From: Auanema rhodensis
Taxonomy: Eukaryota > Nematoda > Chromadorea > Rhabditida > Rhabditidae
NCBI GenBank assembly: GCA_964057225.1
Contig: OZ059894.1
Location: forward strand, 12,906,131-12,970,130
Length of the DNA: 64,000 bases
Reading direction: 5' to 3'
Shown here: positions 31,212 to 44,390 of the stretch, one piece after another
How the letters are laid out: every line of letters starts with the position of its first letter
Numbering within the stretch: position 1 is the stretch's first letter
Program-made: the position numbers and the translations under genes
The notes under the pieces: model-generated
What the model saw: the letters and a program-made list of their open reading frames with translations, nothing else
Told to the model about the DNA's origin: nothing
Databases searched by the model: none

Positions 31212-34200
31212 ACGTGATTAAATGAAGAAAATGGAGCAAAATGAATTGGAAAAATATAAAATATTTTCATGTTTTATTTCTTGAGTATCAAAATATTTAA
31301 ACTTTTTTTTTTCACTGTTTAAAATCTTAATGAACGAATGAATTGTTTCAAAACTATTGTAAAAATATGAGATTGTTTCAAAATACGTGATTAAATGAAG
31401 AAAATGGAGTAAAATGAATTGGAAAATTATAAAATATTTTCATGTTTTATTTCTTGAGTTTCAAAATATTCAAACTTTTTTTTTTCACTGTTTAAAATCT
31501 TACAGAACGAATGAATTGTTTCAAAACTATTGTAAAAATTTGAGATTGTTTCAAAATACGTGATTAAATGAAGAAAATGGAGTAAAATGAATTGGAAAAT
31601 TATAAAATATTTCCATGTTTTATTTTCTTAGTATCAGAAAATTCGAATTAAGATCGTTTTCAATGTTTCAAATCTTAATGAACGAATTAATTGTTTCAAA
31701 ACTATTGTAAAAATATGAGATTGTTTCAAAATACGTGATTAAATGAAGAAAATGGAGTAAAATGAATTGGAAAATTATAAAATATTTCCATGTTTTATTT
31801 TTTTAGTATCAGAAAATTCAAATTAAGATCGTTTTTAATGTTTCAAATCTCAATGAACGAATGAATTGTTTCAAAACTATTGTAAAAATATGAGATTGTT
31901 TCAAAATACGTGATTAAATGAAGAAAATGGAGTAAAATGAATTGGAAAATTATAAAATATTTTCATGTTTTATTTCTTGAGTTTCAAAATATTCAAACTT
32001 TTTTTTTTCACTGTTTAAAATCTTAATGAACGAATGAATTGTTTCAAAACTATTGTAAAAATATGAGATTGTTTCAAAATACGTGATTAAATGAAGAAAA
32101 TGGAGTAAAATGAATTGGAAAATTATAAAATATTTCCATGTTTTATTTTCTTAGTATCAGAAAATTCAAATTAAGATCGTTTTCAATGTTTCAAATCTTA
32201 ATGAACGAATTAATCGTTTCAAAACTATTGTAAAAATATGAGATTGTTTCAAAATACGTGATTAAATGAAGAAAATAGAGTAAAATGAATTGGAATATTA
32301 TAAAATATTTTCATGTTTTATTTCTTGAGTATCAAAAAATTCAAACTTTTTTTTTTCACTGTTTAAAATCTTAATGAACGAATGAATTGTTTCAAAACTA
32401 TTGTAAAAATATGAGATTGTTTCAAAATACGTGATTAAATGAAGGAAATGGAGTAAAATGAATTGGAAAATTATAAAATATTTTCATGTTTTATTTCTTG
32501 AGTTTCAAAATATTCAAACTTTTTTTTTTCACTGTTTAAAATCTTAATGAACGAATGAATTGTTTCAAAACAATTGTAAAAATTTGAGATTGTTTCAAAA
32601 TACGTGATTAAATGAAGAAAATGGAGTAAAATGAATTGGAAAATTATAAAATATTTCCATGTTTTATTTTTTTAGTATCAGAAAATTCAAATTAAGATCG
32701 TTTTTAATGTTTCAAATCTCAATGAACGAATGAATTGTTTCAAAACTATTGTAAAAATATGAGATTGTTTCAAAATACGTGATTAAATGAAGAAAATGGA
32801 GTAAAATGAATTGGAAAATTATAAAATATTTTCATTTTTTATTTCTTGAGTATCAAAATATTCAAAATTATATCTTTTTTACTGTTAAAAACATTATTAA
32901 CTGGATGATTTGTTTGGAAATTATTGTAAAAATATGAGATTGTTTCAAAATACGTGATTAAATGAAGAAAATGGAGTAAAATGAATTGGAAAATTATAAA
33001 ATATTTTCATGTTTTATTTCTTGAGTTTCAAAATATTCAAACTTTTTTTTTTCACTGTTTAAAATCTTAATTAACGAATGAATTGTTTCAAAACTATTGT
33101 AAAAATATGAGATTGTTTCAAAATACGTGATTAAATGAAGAAAATGGAGTAAAATGAATTGGAAAATTATAAAATATTTCCATGTTTTATTTTTTTAGTA
33201 TCAGAAAATTCAAATTAAGATCGTTTTTAATGTTTCAAATCTCAATGAACGAATGAATTGTTTCAAAACTATTGTAAAAATATGAGATTGTTTCAAAATA
33301 CGTGATTAAATGAAGAAAATGGAGCAAAATGAATTGGAAAAATATAAAATATTTTCATGTTTTATTTCTTGAGTATCAAAATATTTAAACTTTTTTTTTT
33401 CACTGTTTAAAATCTTAATGAACGAATGAATTGTTTCAAAACTATTGTAAAAATATGAGATTGTTTCAAAATACGTGATTAAATGAAGAAAATGGAGTAA
33501 AATGAATTGGAAAATTATAAAATATTTTCATGTTTTATTTCTTGAGTTTCAAAATATTCAAACTTTTTTTTTTCACTGTTTAAAATCTTACAGAACGAAT
33601 GAATTGTTTCAAAACTATTGTAAAAATTTGAGATTGTTTCAAAATACGTGATTAAATGAAGAAAATGGAGTAAAATGAATTGGAAAATTATAAAATATTT
33701 CCATGTTTTATTTTCTTAGTATCAGAAAATTCGAATTAAGATCGTTTTCAATGTTTCAAATCTTAATGAACGAATTAATTGTTTCAAAACTATTGTAAAA
33801 ATATGAGATTGTTTCAAAATACGTGATTAAATGAAGAAAATGGAGTAAAATGAATTGGAAAATTATAAAATATTTCCATGTTTTATTTTTTTAGTATCAG
33901 AAAATTCAAATTAAGATCGTTTTTAATGTTTCAAATCTCAATGAACGAATGAATTGTTTCAAAACTATTGTAAAAATATGAGATTGTTTCAAAATACGTG
34001 ATTAAATGAAGAAAATGGAGTAAAATGAATTGGAAAATTATAAAATATTTTCATGTTTTATTTCTTGAGTTTCAAAATATTCAAACTTTTTTTTTTCACT
34101 GTTTAAAATCTTAATGAACGAATGAATTGTTTCAAAACTATTGTAAAAATATGAGATTGTTTCAAAATACGTGATTAAATGAAGAAAATGGAGTAAAATG

Positions 34201-34863
34201 AATTGGAAAATTATAAAATATTTCCATGTTTTATTTTCTTAGTATCAGAAAATTCAAATTAAGATCGTTTTCAATGTTTCAAATCTTAATGAACGAATTA
34301 ATCGTTTCAAAACTATTGTAAAAATATGAGATTGTTTCAAAATACGTGATTAAATGAAGAAAATAGAGTAAAATGAATTGGAATATTATAAAATATTTTC
34401 ATGTTTTATTTCTTGAGTATCAAAAAATTCAAACTTTTTTTTTTCACTGTTTAAAATCTTAATGAACGAATGAATTGTTTCAAAACTATTGTAAAAATAT
34501 GAGATTGTTTCAAAATACGTGATTAAATGAAGGAAATGGAGTAAAATGAATTGGAAAATTATAAAATATTTTCATGTTTTATTTCTTGAGTTTCAAAATA
34601 TTCAAACTTTTTTTTTTCACTGTTTAAAATCTTAATGAACGAATGAATTGTTTCAAAACAATTGTAAAAATTTGAGATTGTTTCAAAATACGTGATTAAA
34701 TGAAGAAAATGGAGTAAAATGAATTGGAAAATTATAAAATATTTCCATGTTTTATTTTTTTAGTATCAGAAAATTCAAATTAAGATCGTTTTTAATGTTT
34801 CAAATCTCAATGAACGAATGAATTGTTTCAAAACTATTGTAAAAATATGAGATTGTTTCAAAA
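30863..34863. repeat. Tandem duplication of a 12-monomer block (2,088 bp)
   Basis: Three rare variants recur at exactly 2,088 bp: GGAAAAATATA at 31248 and 33336, GTATCAAAAAATTC near 32330 and 34418, and AAAACAATTG near 32568 and 34656. The first copy (30863-32950) is A, B, A', A, B', B, A, B'', A'', A, B, C. The second (from 32951) has the same first eleven monomers but continues with A in place of C. Confidence 0.88.
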
Positions 34864-37800
34864 TACGTGATTAAATGAAGAAAATGGAGTAAAATGAATT
34901 GGAAAATTATAAAATATTTTCATGTTTTATTTCTTGAGTTTCAAAATATTCAAACTTTTTTTTTTCACTGTTTAAAATCTTAATGAACGAATGAATTGTT
35001 TCAAAACTATTGTAAAAATTTGAGATTGTTTCAAAATACGTGATTTAATGAAGAAAATAGAGTAAAATGAATTGGAAAATTATAAAATATTTTCATGTTT
35101 TATTTTTTTAGTATCAGAAAATTCAAATTAAGATCGTTTTTAATGTTTCAAATCTTAATGAACGAATGAATTGTTTCAAAACTATTGTAAAAATATGAGA
35201 TTGTTTCAAAATACGTGATTAAATGAAGAAAATGGAGTAAAATGAATTGGAAAATTATAAAATATTTTCATTTTTTATTTCTTGAGTATCAAAATATTCA
35301 AAATTATATCTTTTTTACTGTTAAAAACATTATTAACTGGATGATTTGTTTGGAAATTATTGTAAAAATATGAGATTGTTTCAAAATACGTGATTAAATG
35401 AAGAAAATGGAGCAAAATGAATTGGAAAATTATAAAATATTTTCATGTTTTATTTCTTGAGTATCAAAATATTTAAACTTTTTTTTTTCACTGTTTAAAA
35501 TCTTAATGAACGAATGAATTGTTTCAAAACTATTGTAAAAATATGAGATTGTTTCAAAATACGTGATTAAATGAAGGAAATGGAGTAAAATGAATTGGAA
35601 AATTATAAAATATTTTCATGTTTTATTTTCTTAGTATCAGAAAATTCAAATTAAGATCGTTTTTAATGTTTCAAATCTTAATGAACGAATGAATTGTTTC
35701 AAAACTATTGTAAAAATATGAGATTGTTTCAAAATACGTGATTAAATGAAGAAAATGGAGTAAAATGAATTGGAAAATTATAAAATATTTTCATGTTTTA
35801 TTTCTTGAGTATCAAAATATTTAAACTTTTTTTTTTCACTGTTTAAAATCTTACAGAACGAATGAATTGTTTCAAAACTATTGTAAAAATATGAGATTGT
35901 TTCAAAATACGTGATCAAATGAAGAAAATGGAGTAAAATGAATTGGAAAATTATAAAATATTTTCATGTTTTATTTCTTGAGTATCAAAATATTTAAACT
36001 TTTTTTTTTCACTGTTTGAAATCTTACAGAACGAATGAATTGTTTCAAAACTATTGTAAAAATTTGAGATTGTTTCAAAATTTGTGATTAAATGAAGAAA
36101 ATGGAGTAAAATGAATTGGAAAATTATAAAATATTTCCATGTTTTATTTTCTTAGTATCAGAAAATTCAAATTAAGATCGTTTTTAATGTTTCAAATCTT
36201 AATGAACGAATGAATTGTTTCAAAACTATTGTAAAAATATGAGATTGTTTCAAAATTCGTGATTAAATGAAGAAAATGGAGTAAAATGAATTGGAAAATT
36301 ATAAAATATTTCCATGTTTTATTTTCTTAGTATCAGAAAATTCAAATTAAGATCGTTTTTAATGTTTCAAATCTTAATGAACGAATGAATTGTTTCAAAA
36401 CTATTGTAAAAATATGAGATTAATTCAAAATACGTGATTAAATGAAGAAAATGGAGTAAAATGAATTGGAAAATTATAAAATATTTTCATGTTTTATTTC
36501 TTGAGTTTCAAAATATTGAAACTTTTTTTTTTCACTGTTTAAAATCTTAATGAACGAATGAATTGTTTCAAAACTATTGTAAAAATATGAGATTGTTTCA
36601 AAATACGTGATTAAATGAAGAAAATGGAGTAAAATGAATTGGAAAATTATAAAATATTTTCATGTTTTATTTCTTGAGTTTCAAAATATTCAAACTTTTT
36701 TTTTTCACTGTTTAAAATCTTAATTAACGAATGAATTGTTTCAAAACTATTGTAAAAATATGAGATTGTTTCAAAATACGTGATTAAATGAAGAAAATGG
36801 AGTAAAATGAATTGGAAAATTATAAAATATTTCCATGTTTTATTTTTTTAGTATCAGAAAATTCAAATTAAGATCGTTTTTAATGTTTCAAATCTCAATG
36901 AACGAATGAATTGTTTCAAAACTATTGTAAAAATATGAGATTGTTTCAAAATACGTGATTAAATGAAGAAAATGGAGCAAAATGAATTGGAAAATTATAA
37001 AATATTTTCATGTTTTATTTCTTGAGTATCAAAATATTTAACCTTTTTTTTTTCACTGTTTAAAATCTTAATGAACGAATGAATTGTTTAATAACTATTG
37101 TAAAAATATGAGATTGTTTCAAAATACGTGATTAAATGAAGAAAATGGAGTAAAATGAATTGGAAAATTATAAAATATTTTCATGTTTTATTTCTTGAGT
37201 TTCAAAATATTCAAACTTTTTTTTTTCACTGTTTAAAATCTTACAGAACGAATGAATTGTTTCAAAACTATTGTAAAAATTTGAGATTGTTTCAAAATAC
37301 GTGATTAAATGAAGAAAATGGAGTAAAATGAATTGGAAAATTATAAAATATTTCCATGTTTTATTTTCTTAGTATCAGAAAATTCGAATTAAGATCGTTT
37401 TCAATGTTTCAAATCTTAATGAACGAATTAATTGTTTCAAAACTATTGTAAAAATATGAGATTGTTTCAAAATACGTGATTAAATGAAGAAAATGGAGTA
37501 AAATGAATTGGAAAATTATAAAATATTTCCATGTTTTATTTTTTTAGTATCAGAAAATTCAAATTAAGATCGTTTTTAATGTTTCAAATCTCAATGAACG
37601 AATGAATTGTTTCAAAACTATTGTAAAAATATAAGATTGTTTCAGAATACGTGATTAAATGAAGAAAATGGAGTAAAATGAATTGGAAAATTATAAAATA
37701 TTTTCATGTTTTATTTCTTGAGTTTCAAAATATTCAAACTTTTTTTTTTCACTGTTTAAAATCTTAATGAACGAATGAATTGTTTCAAAACTATTGTAAA

Positions 37801-38170
37801 AATATGAGATTGTTTCAAAATACGTGATTAAATGAAGAAAATGGAGTAAAATGAATTGGAAAATTATAAAATATTTCCATGTTTTATTTTCTTAGTATCA
37901 GAAAATTCAAATTAAGATCGTTTTCAATGTTTCAAATCTTAATGAACGAATTAATTGTTTCAAAACTATCGTAAAAATATGAGATTGTTTCAAAATACGT
38001 GATTAAATGAAGAAAATGGAGTAAAATGAATTGGAAAATTATAAAATATTTCCATGTTTTATTTTTTTAGTATCAGAAAATTCAAATTAAGATCGTTTTT
38101 AATGTTTCAAATCTCAATGAACGAATGAATTGTTTCAAAACTATTGTAAAAATATAAGATTGTTTCAAAA

Positions 38171-40083
38171 TACGTGATTAAATGAAGAAAATGGAGTAAA
38201 ATGAATTGGAAAATTATAAAATATTTTCATGTTTTATTTCTTGAGTTTCAAAATATTCAAACTTTTTTTTTTCACTGTTTAAAATCTTAATGAACGAATG
38301 AATTGTTTCAAAACTATTGTAAAAATATGAGATTGTTTCAAAATACGTGATTAAATGAAGAAAATGGAGTAAAATGAATTGGAAAATTATAAAATATTTC
38401 CATGTTTTATTTTCTTAGTATCAGAAAATTCAAATTAAGATCGTTTTCAATGTTTCAAATCTTAATGAACGAATTAATCGTTTCAAAACTATTGTAAAAA
38501 TATGAGATTGTTTCAAAATACGTGATTAAATGAAGAAAATAGAGTAAAATGAATTGGAATATTATAAAATATTTTCATGTTTTATTTCTTGAGTATCAAA
38601 ATATTCAAACTTTTTTTTTTCACTGTTTAAAATCTTAATGAACGAATGAATTGTTTCAAAACTATTGTAAAAATATGAGATTGTTTCAAAATACGTGATT
38701 AAATGAAGAAAATGGAGTAAAATGAATTGGAAAATTATAAAATATTTTCATGTTTTATTTTTTTAGTATCAGAAAATTCAAATTAAGATCGTTTTTAATG
38801 TTTCAAATCTCAATGAACGAATGAATTGTTTCAAAACTATTGTAAAAATATAAGATTGTTTCAAAATACGTGATTAAATGAAGAAAATGGAGTAAAATGA
38901 ATTGGAAAATTATAAAATATTTTCATGTTTTATTTCTTGAGTTTCAAAATATTCAAACTTTTTTTTTTCACTGTTTAAAATCTTAATGAACGAATGAATT
39001 GTTTCAAAACTATTGTAAAAATATGAGATTGTTTCAAAATACGTGATTAAATGAAGAAAATGGAGTAAAATGAATTGGAAAATTATAAAATATTTCCATG
39101 TTTTATTTTCTTAGTATCAGAAAATTCAAATTAAGATCGTTTTCAATGTTTCAAATCTTAATGAACGAATTAATCGTTTCAAAACTATTGTAAAAATATG
39201 AGATTGTTTCAAAATACGTGATTAAATGAAGAAAATAGAGTAAAATGAATTGGAATATTATAAAATATTTTCATGTTTTATTTCTTGAGTATCAAAATAT
39301 TCAAACTTTTTTTTTTCACTGTTTAAAATCTTAATGAACGAATGAATTGTTTCAAAACTATTGTAAAAATATGAGATTGTTTCAAAATACGTGATTAAAT
39401 GAAGAAAATGGAGTAAAATGAATTGGAAAATTATAAAATATTTCCATGTTTTATTTTTTTAGTATCAGAAAATTCAAATTAAGATCGTTTTTAATGTTTC
39501 AAATCTCAATGAACGAATGAATTGTTTCAAAACTATTGTAAAAATATGAGATTGTTTCAAAATACGTGATTAAATGAAGAAAATGGAGTAAAATGAATTG
39601 GAAAATTATAAAATATTTTCATGTTTTATTTCTTGAGTTTCAAAATATTCAAACTTTTTTTTTTCACTGTTTAAAATCTTAATGAACGAATGAATTGTTT
39701 CAAAACTATTGTAAAAATATGAGATTGTTTCAAAATACGTGATTAAATGAAGAAAATGGAGTAAAATGAATTGGAAAATTATAAAATATTTCCATGTTTT
39801 ATTTTCTTAGTATCAGAAAATTCAAATTAAGATCGTTTTCAATGTTTCAAATCTTAATGAACGAATTAATCGTTTCAAAACTATTGTAAAAATATGAGAT
39901 TGTTTCAAAATACGTGATTAAATGAAGAAAATAGAGTAAAATGAATTGGAATATTATAAAATATTTTCATGTTTTATTTCTTGAGTATCAAAATATTCAA
40001 ACTTTTTTTTTTCACTGTTTAAAATCTTAATGAACGAATGAATTGTTTCAAAACTATTGTAAAAATATGAGATTGTTTCAAAA
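38171..40083. repeat. Four-monomer block (696 bp) in nearly three tandem copies
   Basis: The order A, B'' (TTTTCAATG, TTAATCG), A'' (AATAGAG, GGAATATTATA), B starts at 38171, 38867 and 39563, exactly 696 bp apart. The third copy ends after three monomers, where an AAGG A monomer takes over. The rare ATATAAGAT (for ATATGAGAT) precedes the first two copies (about 38154 and 38850) and also occurs near 37630, tying this stretch together. Confidence 0.85.
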
Positions 40084-42960
40084 TACGTGATTAAATGAAG
40101 GAAATGGAGTAAAATGAATTGGAAAATTATAAAATATTTTCATGTTTTATTTCTTGAGTTTCAAAATATTCAAACTTTTTTTTTTCACTGTTTAAAATCT
40201 TAATGAACGAATGAATTGTTTCAAAACTATTGTAAAAATTTGAGATTGTTTCAAAATACGTGATTAAATGAAGAAAATGGAGTAAAATGAATTGGAAAAT
40301 TATAAAATATTTCCATGTTTTATTTTTTTAGTATCAGAAAATTCAAATTAAGATCGTTTTTAATGTTTCAAATCTCAATGAACGAATGAATTGTTTCAAA
40401 ACTATTGTAAAAATATGAGATTGTTTCAAAATACGTGATTAAATGAAGAAAATGGAGTAAAATGAATTGGAAAATTATAAAATATTTTCATGTTTTATTT
40501 CTTGAGTTTCAAAATATTCAAACTTTTTTTTTTCACTGTTTAAAATCTTAATGAACGAATGAATTGTTTCAAAACTATTGTAAAAATTTGAGATTGTTTC
40601 AAAATACGTGATTTAATGAAGAAAATAGAGTAAAATGAATTGGAAAATTATAAAATATTTTCATGTTTTATTTTTTTAGTATCAGAAAATTCAAATTAAG
40701 ATCGTTTTTAATGTTTCAAATCTTAATGAACGAATGAATTGTTTCAAAACTATTGTAAAAATATGAGATTGTTTCAAAATACGTGATTAAATGAAGAAAA
40801 TGGAGTAAAATGAATTGGAAAATTATAAAATATTTTCATTTTTTATTTCTTGAGTATCAAAATATTCAAAATTATATGTTTTTTACTGTTAAAAACATTA
40901 TTAACTGGATGATTTGTTTGGAAATTATTGTAAAAATATGAGATTGTTTCAAAATACGTGATTAAATGAAGAAAATGGAGCAAAATGAATTGGAAAATTA
41001 TAAAATATTTTCATGTTTTATTTCTTGAGTATCAAAATATTTAAACTTTTTTTTTTCACTGTTTAAAATCTTACAGAACGAATGAATTGTTTCAAAACTA
41101 TTGTAAAAATTTGAGATTGTTTCAAAATTTGTGATTAAATGAAGAAAATGGAGTAAAATGAATTGGAAAATTATAAAATATTTCCATGTTTTATTTTCTT
41201 AGTATCAGAAAATTCAAATTAAGATCGTTTTTAATGTTTCAAATCTTAATGAACGAATGAATTGTTTCAAAACTATTGTAAAAATATGAGATTGTTTCAA
41301 AATACGTGATTAAATGAAGAAAATGGAGTAAAATGAATTGGAAAATTATAAAATATTTCCATGTTTTATTTTCTTAGTATCAGAAAATTCAAATTAAGAT
41401 CGTTTTTAATGTTTCAAATCTTAATGAACGAATGAATTGTTTCAAAACTATTGTAAAAATATGAGATTAATTCAAAATACGTGATTAAATGAAGAAAATG
41501 GAGTAAAATGAATTGGAAAATTATAAAATATTTTCATGTTTTATTTCTTGAGTTTCAAAATATTCAAACTTTTTTTTTTCACTGTTTAAAATCTTAATGA
41601 ACGAATGAATTGTTTCAAAACTATTGTAAAAATATGAGATTGTTTCAAAATACGTGATTAAATGAAGAAAATGGAGTAAAATGAATTGGAAAATTATAAA
41701 ATATTTTCATGTTTTATTTCTTGAGTTTCAAAATATTCAAACTTTTTTTTTTCACTGTTTAAAATCTTAATTAACGAATGAATTGTTTCAAAACTATTGT
41801 AAAAATATGAGATTGTTTCAAAATACGTGATTAAATGAAGAAAATGGAGTAAAATGAATTGGAAAATTATAAAATATTTCCATGTTTTATTTTTTTAGTA
41901 TCAGAAAATTCAAATTAAGATCGTTTTTAATGTTTCAAATCTCAATGAACGAATGAATTGTTTCAAAACTATTGTAAAAATATGAGATTGTTTCAAAATA
42001 CGTGATTAAATGAAGAAAATGGAGCAAAATGAATTGGAAAATTATAAAATATTTTCATGTTTTATTTCTTGAGTATCAAAATATTTAAACTTTTTTTTTT
42101 CACTGTTTAAAATCTTAATGAACGAATGAATTGTTTCAAAACTATTGTAAAAATATGAGATTGTTTCAAAATACGTGATTAAATGAAGAAAATGGAGTAA
42201 AATGAATTGGAAAATTATAAAATATTTTCATGTTTTATTTCTTGAGTTTCAAAATATTCAAACTTTTTTTTTTCACTGTTTAAAATCTTACAGAACGAAT
42301 GAATTGTTTCAAAACTATTGTAAAAATTTGAGATTGTTTCAAAATACGTGATTAAATGAAGAAAATGGAGTAAAATGAATTGGAAAATTATAAAATATTT
42401 CCATGTTTTATTTTCTTAGTATCAGAAAATTCAAATTAAGATCGTTTTTAATGTTTCAAATCTTAATGAACGAATGAATTGTTTCAAAACTATTGTAAAA
42501 ATATGAGATTAATTCAAAATACGTGATTAAATGAAGAAAATGGAGTAAAATGAATTGGAAAATTATAAAATATTTTCATGTTTTATTTCTTGAGTTTCAA
42601 AATATTCAAACTTTTTTTTTTCACTGTTTAAAATCTTAATGAACGAATGAATTGTTTCAAAACTATTGTAAAAATATGAGATTGTTTCAAAATACGTGAT
42701 TAAATGAAGAAAATGGAGTAAAATGAATTGGAAAACTATAAAATATTTTCATGTTTTATTTCTTGAGTTTCAAAATATTCAAACTTTTTTTTTTCACTGT
42801 TTAAAATCTTAATTAACGAATGAATTGTTTCAAAACTATTGTAAAAATATGAGATTGTTTCAAAATACGTGATTAAATGAAGAAAATGGAGTAAAATGAA
42901 TTGGAAAATTATAAAATATTTCCATGTTTTATTTTTTTAGTATCAGAAAATTCAAATTAA

Positions 42961-43010
42961 GATCGTTTTTAATGTTTAAAATCTTACAGAACGAATGAAT
43001 TGTTTCAAAA
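42961..43010. repeat. Chimeric B-to-A monomer (first type)
   Basis: A B-family unit (TTAGTATCAG, AAGATCGTTTTTAATG) switches within GTTT to the A-family ending TTTAAAATCTTACAGAACG. Ordinary B units read TTTCAAATCTCAATGAACG here. The switch falls at a short stretch shared by both families, as expected of recombination between out-of-register monomers. Confidence 0.75.
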
Positions 43011-44330
43011 CTATTGTAAAAATATGAGATTGTTTCAAAATACGTGATTAAATGAAGAAAATGGAGTAAAATGAATTGGAAACTTATAAAATATTTCCAT
43101 GTTTTATTTTCTTAGTATCAGAAAATTCAAATTAAGATCGTTTTCAATGTTTCAAATCTTAATGAACGAATTAATCGTTTCAAAACTATTGTAAAAATAT
43201 GAGATTGTTTCAAAATACGTGATTAAATGAAGAAAATAGAGTAAAATGAATTGGAATATTATAAAATATTTTCATGTTTTATTTTGTTAGTATCAGAAAA
43301 TTCAAATTAAGATCGTTTTTAATGTTTCAAATCTCAATGAACGAATGAATTGTTTCAAAACTATTGTAAAAATATGAGATTGTTTCAAAATACGTGATTA
43401 AATGAAGAAAATGGAGTAAAATGAATTGGAAAATTATAAAATATTTTCATGTTTTATTTCTTGAGTTTCAAAATATTCAAACTTTTTTTTTTCACTGTTT
43501 AAAATCTTAATGAACGAATGAATTGTTTCAAAACTATTGTAAAAATATGAGATTGTTTCAAAATACGTGATTAAATGAAGAAAATGGAGTAAAATGAATT
43601 GGAAACTTATAAAATATTTCCATGTTTTATTTTCTTAGTATCAGAAAATTCAAATTAAGATCGTTTTCAATGTTTCAAATCTTAATGAACGAATTAATCG
43701 TTTCAAAACTATTGTAAAAATATGAGATTGTTTCAAAATACGTGATTAAATGAAGAAAATAGAGTAAAATGAATTGGAATATTATAAAATATTTTCATGT
43801 TTTATTTCTTGAGTATCAAAATATTCAAACTTTTTTTTTTCACTGTTTAAAATCTTAATGAACGAATGAATTGTTTCAAAACTATTGTAAAAATATGAGA
43901 TTGTTTCAAAATACGTGATTAAATGAAGGAAATGGAGTAAAATGAATTGGAAAATTATAAAATATTTTCATGTTTTATTTCTTGAGTTTCAAAATATTCA
44001 AACTTTTTTTTTTCACTGTTTAAAATCTTAATGAACGAATGAATTGTTTCAAAACTATTGTAAAAATATGAGATTGTTTCAAAATACGTGATTAAATGAA
44101 GAAAATGGAGTAAAATGAATTGGAAAATTATAAAATATTTCCATGTTTTATTTTTTTAGTATCAGAAAATTCAAATTAAGATCGTTTTTAATGTTTCAAA
44201 TCTCAATGAACGAATGAATTGTTTCAAAACTATTGTAAAAATATGAGATTGTTTCAAAATACGTGATTAAATGAAGAAAATGGAGTAAAATGAATTGGAA
44301 AATTATAAAATATTTTCATGTTTTATTTTT

Positions 44331-44390
44331 TTAGTATCAGAAAATTCAAATTAAGATCGTTTTCACTGTTTAAAATCTTAATGAACGAAT
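44331..44390. repeat. Chimeric B-to-A monomer (second type, copy 1)
   Basis: TTAGTATCAG and AAGATCGTTTTC (family B) run into ACTGTTTAAAATCTTAATG (family A), a combination absent from ordinary units. The crossover sits at TTTTCA, which ends the B'' half and begins the A tail. A second copy lies 2,783 bp downstream. Confidence 0.78.
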
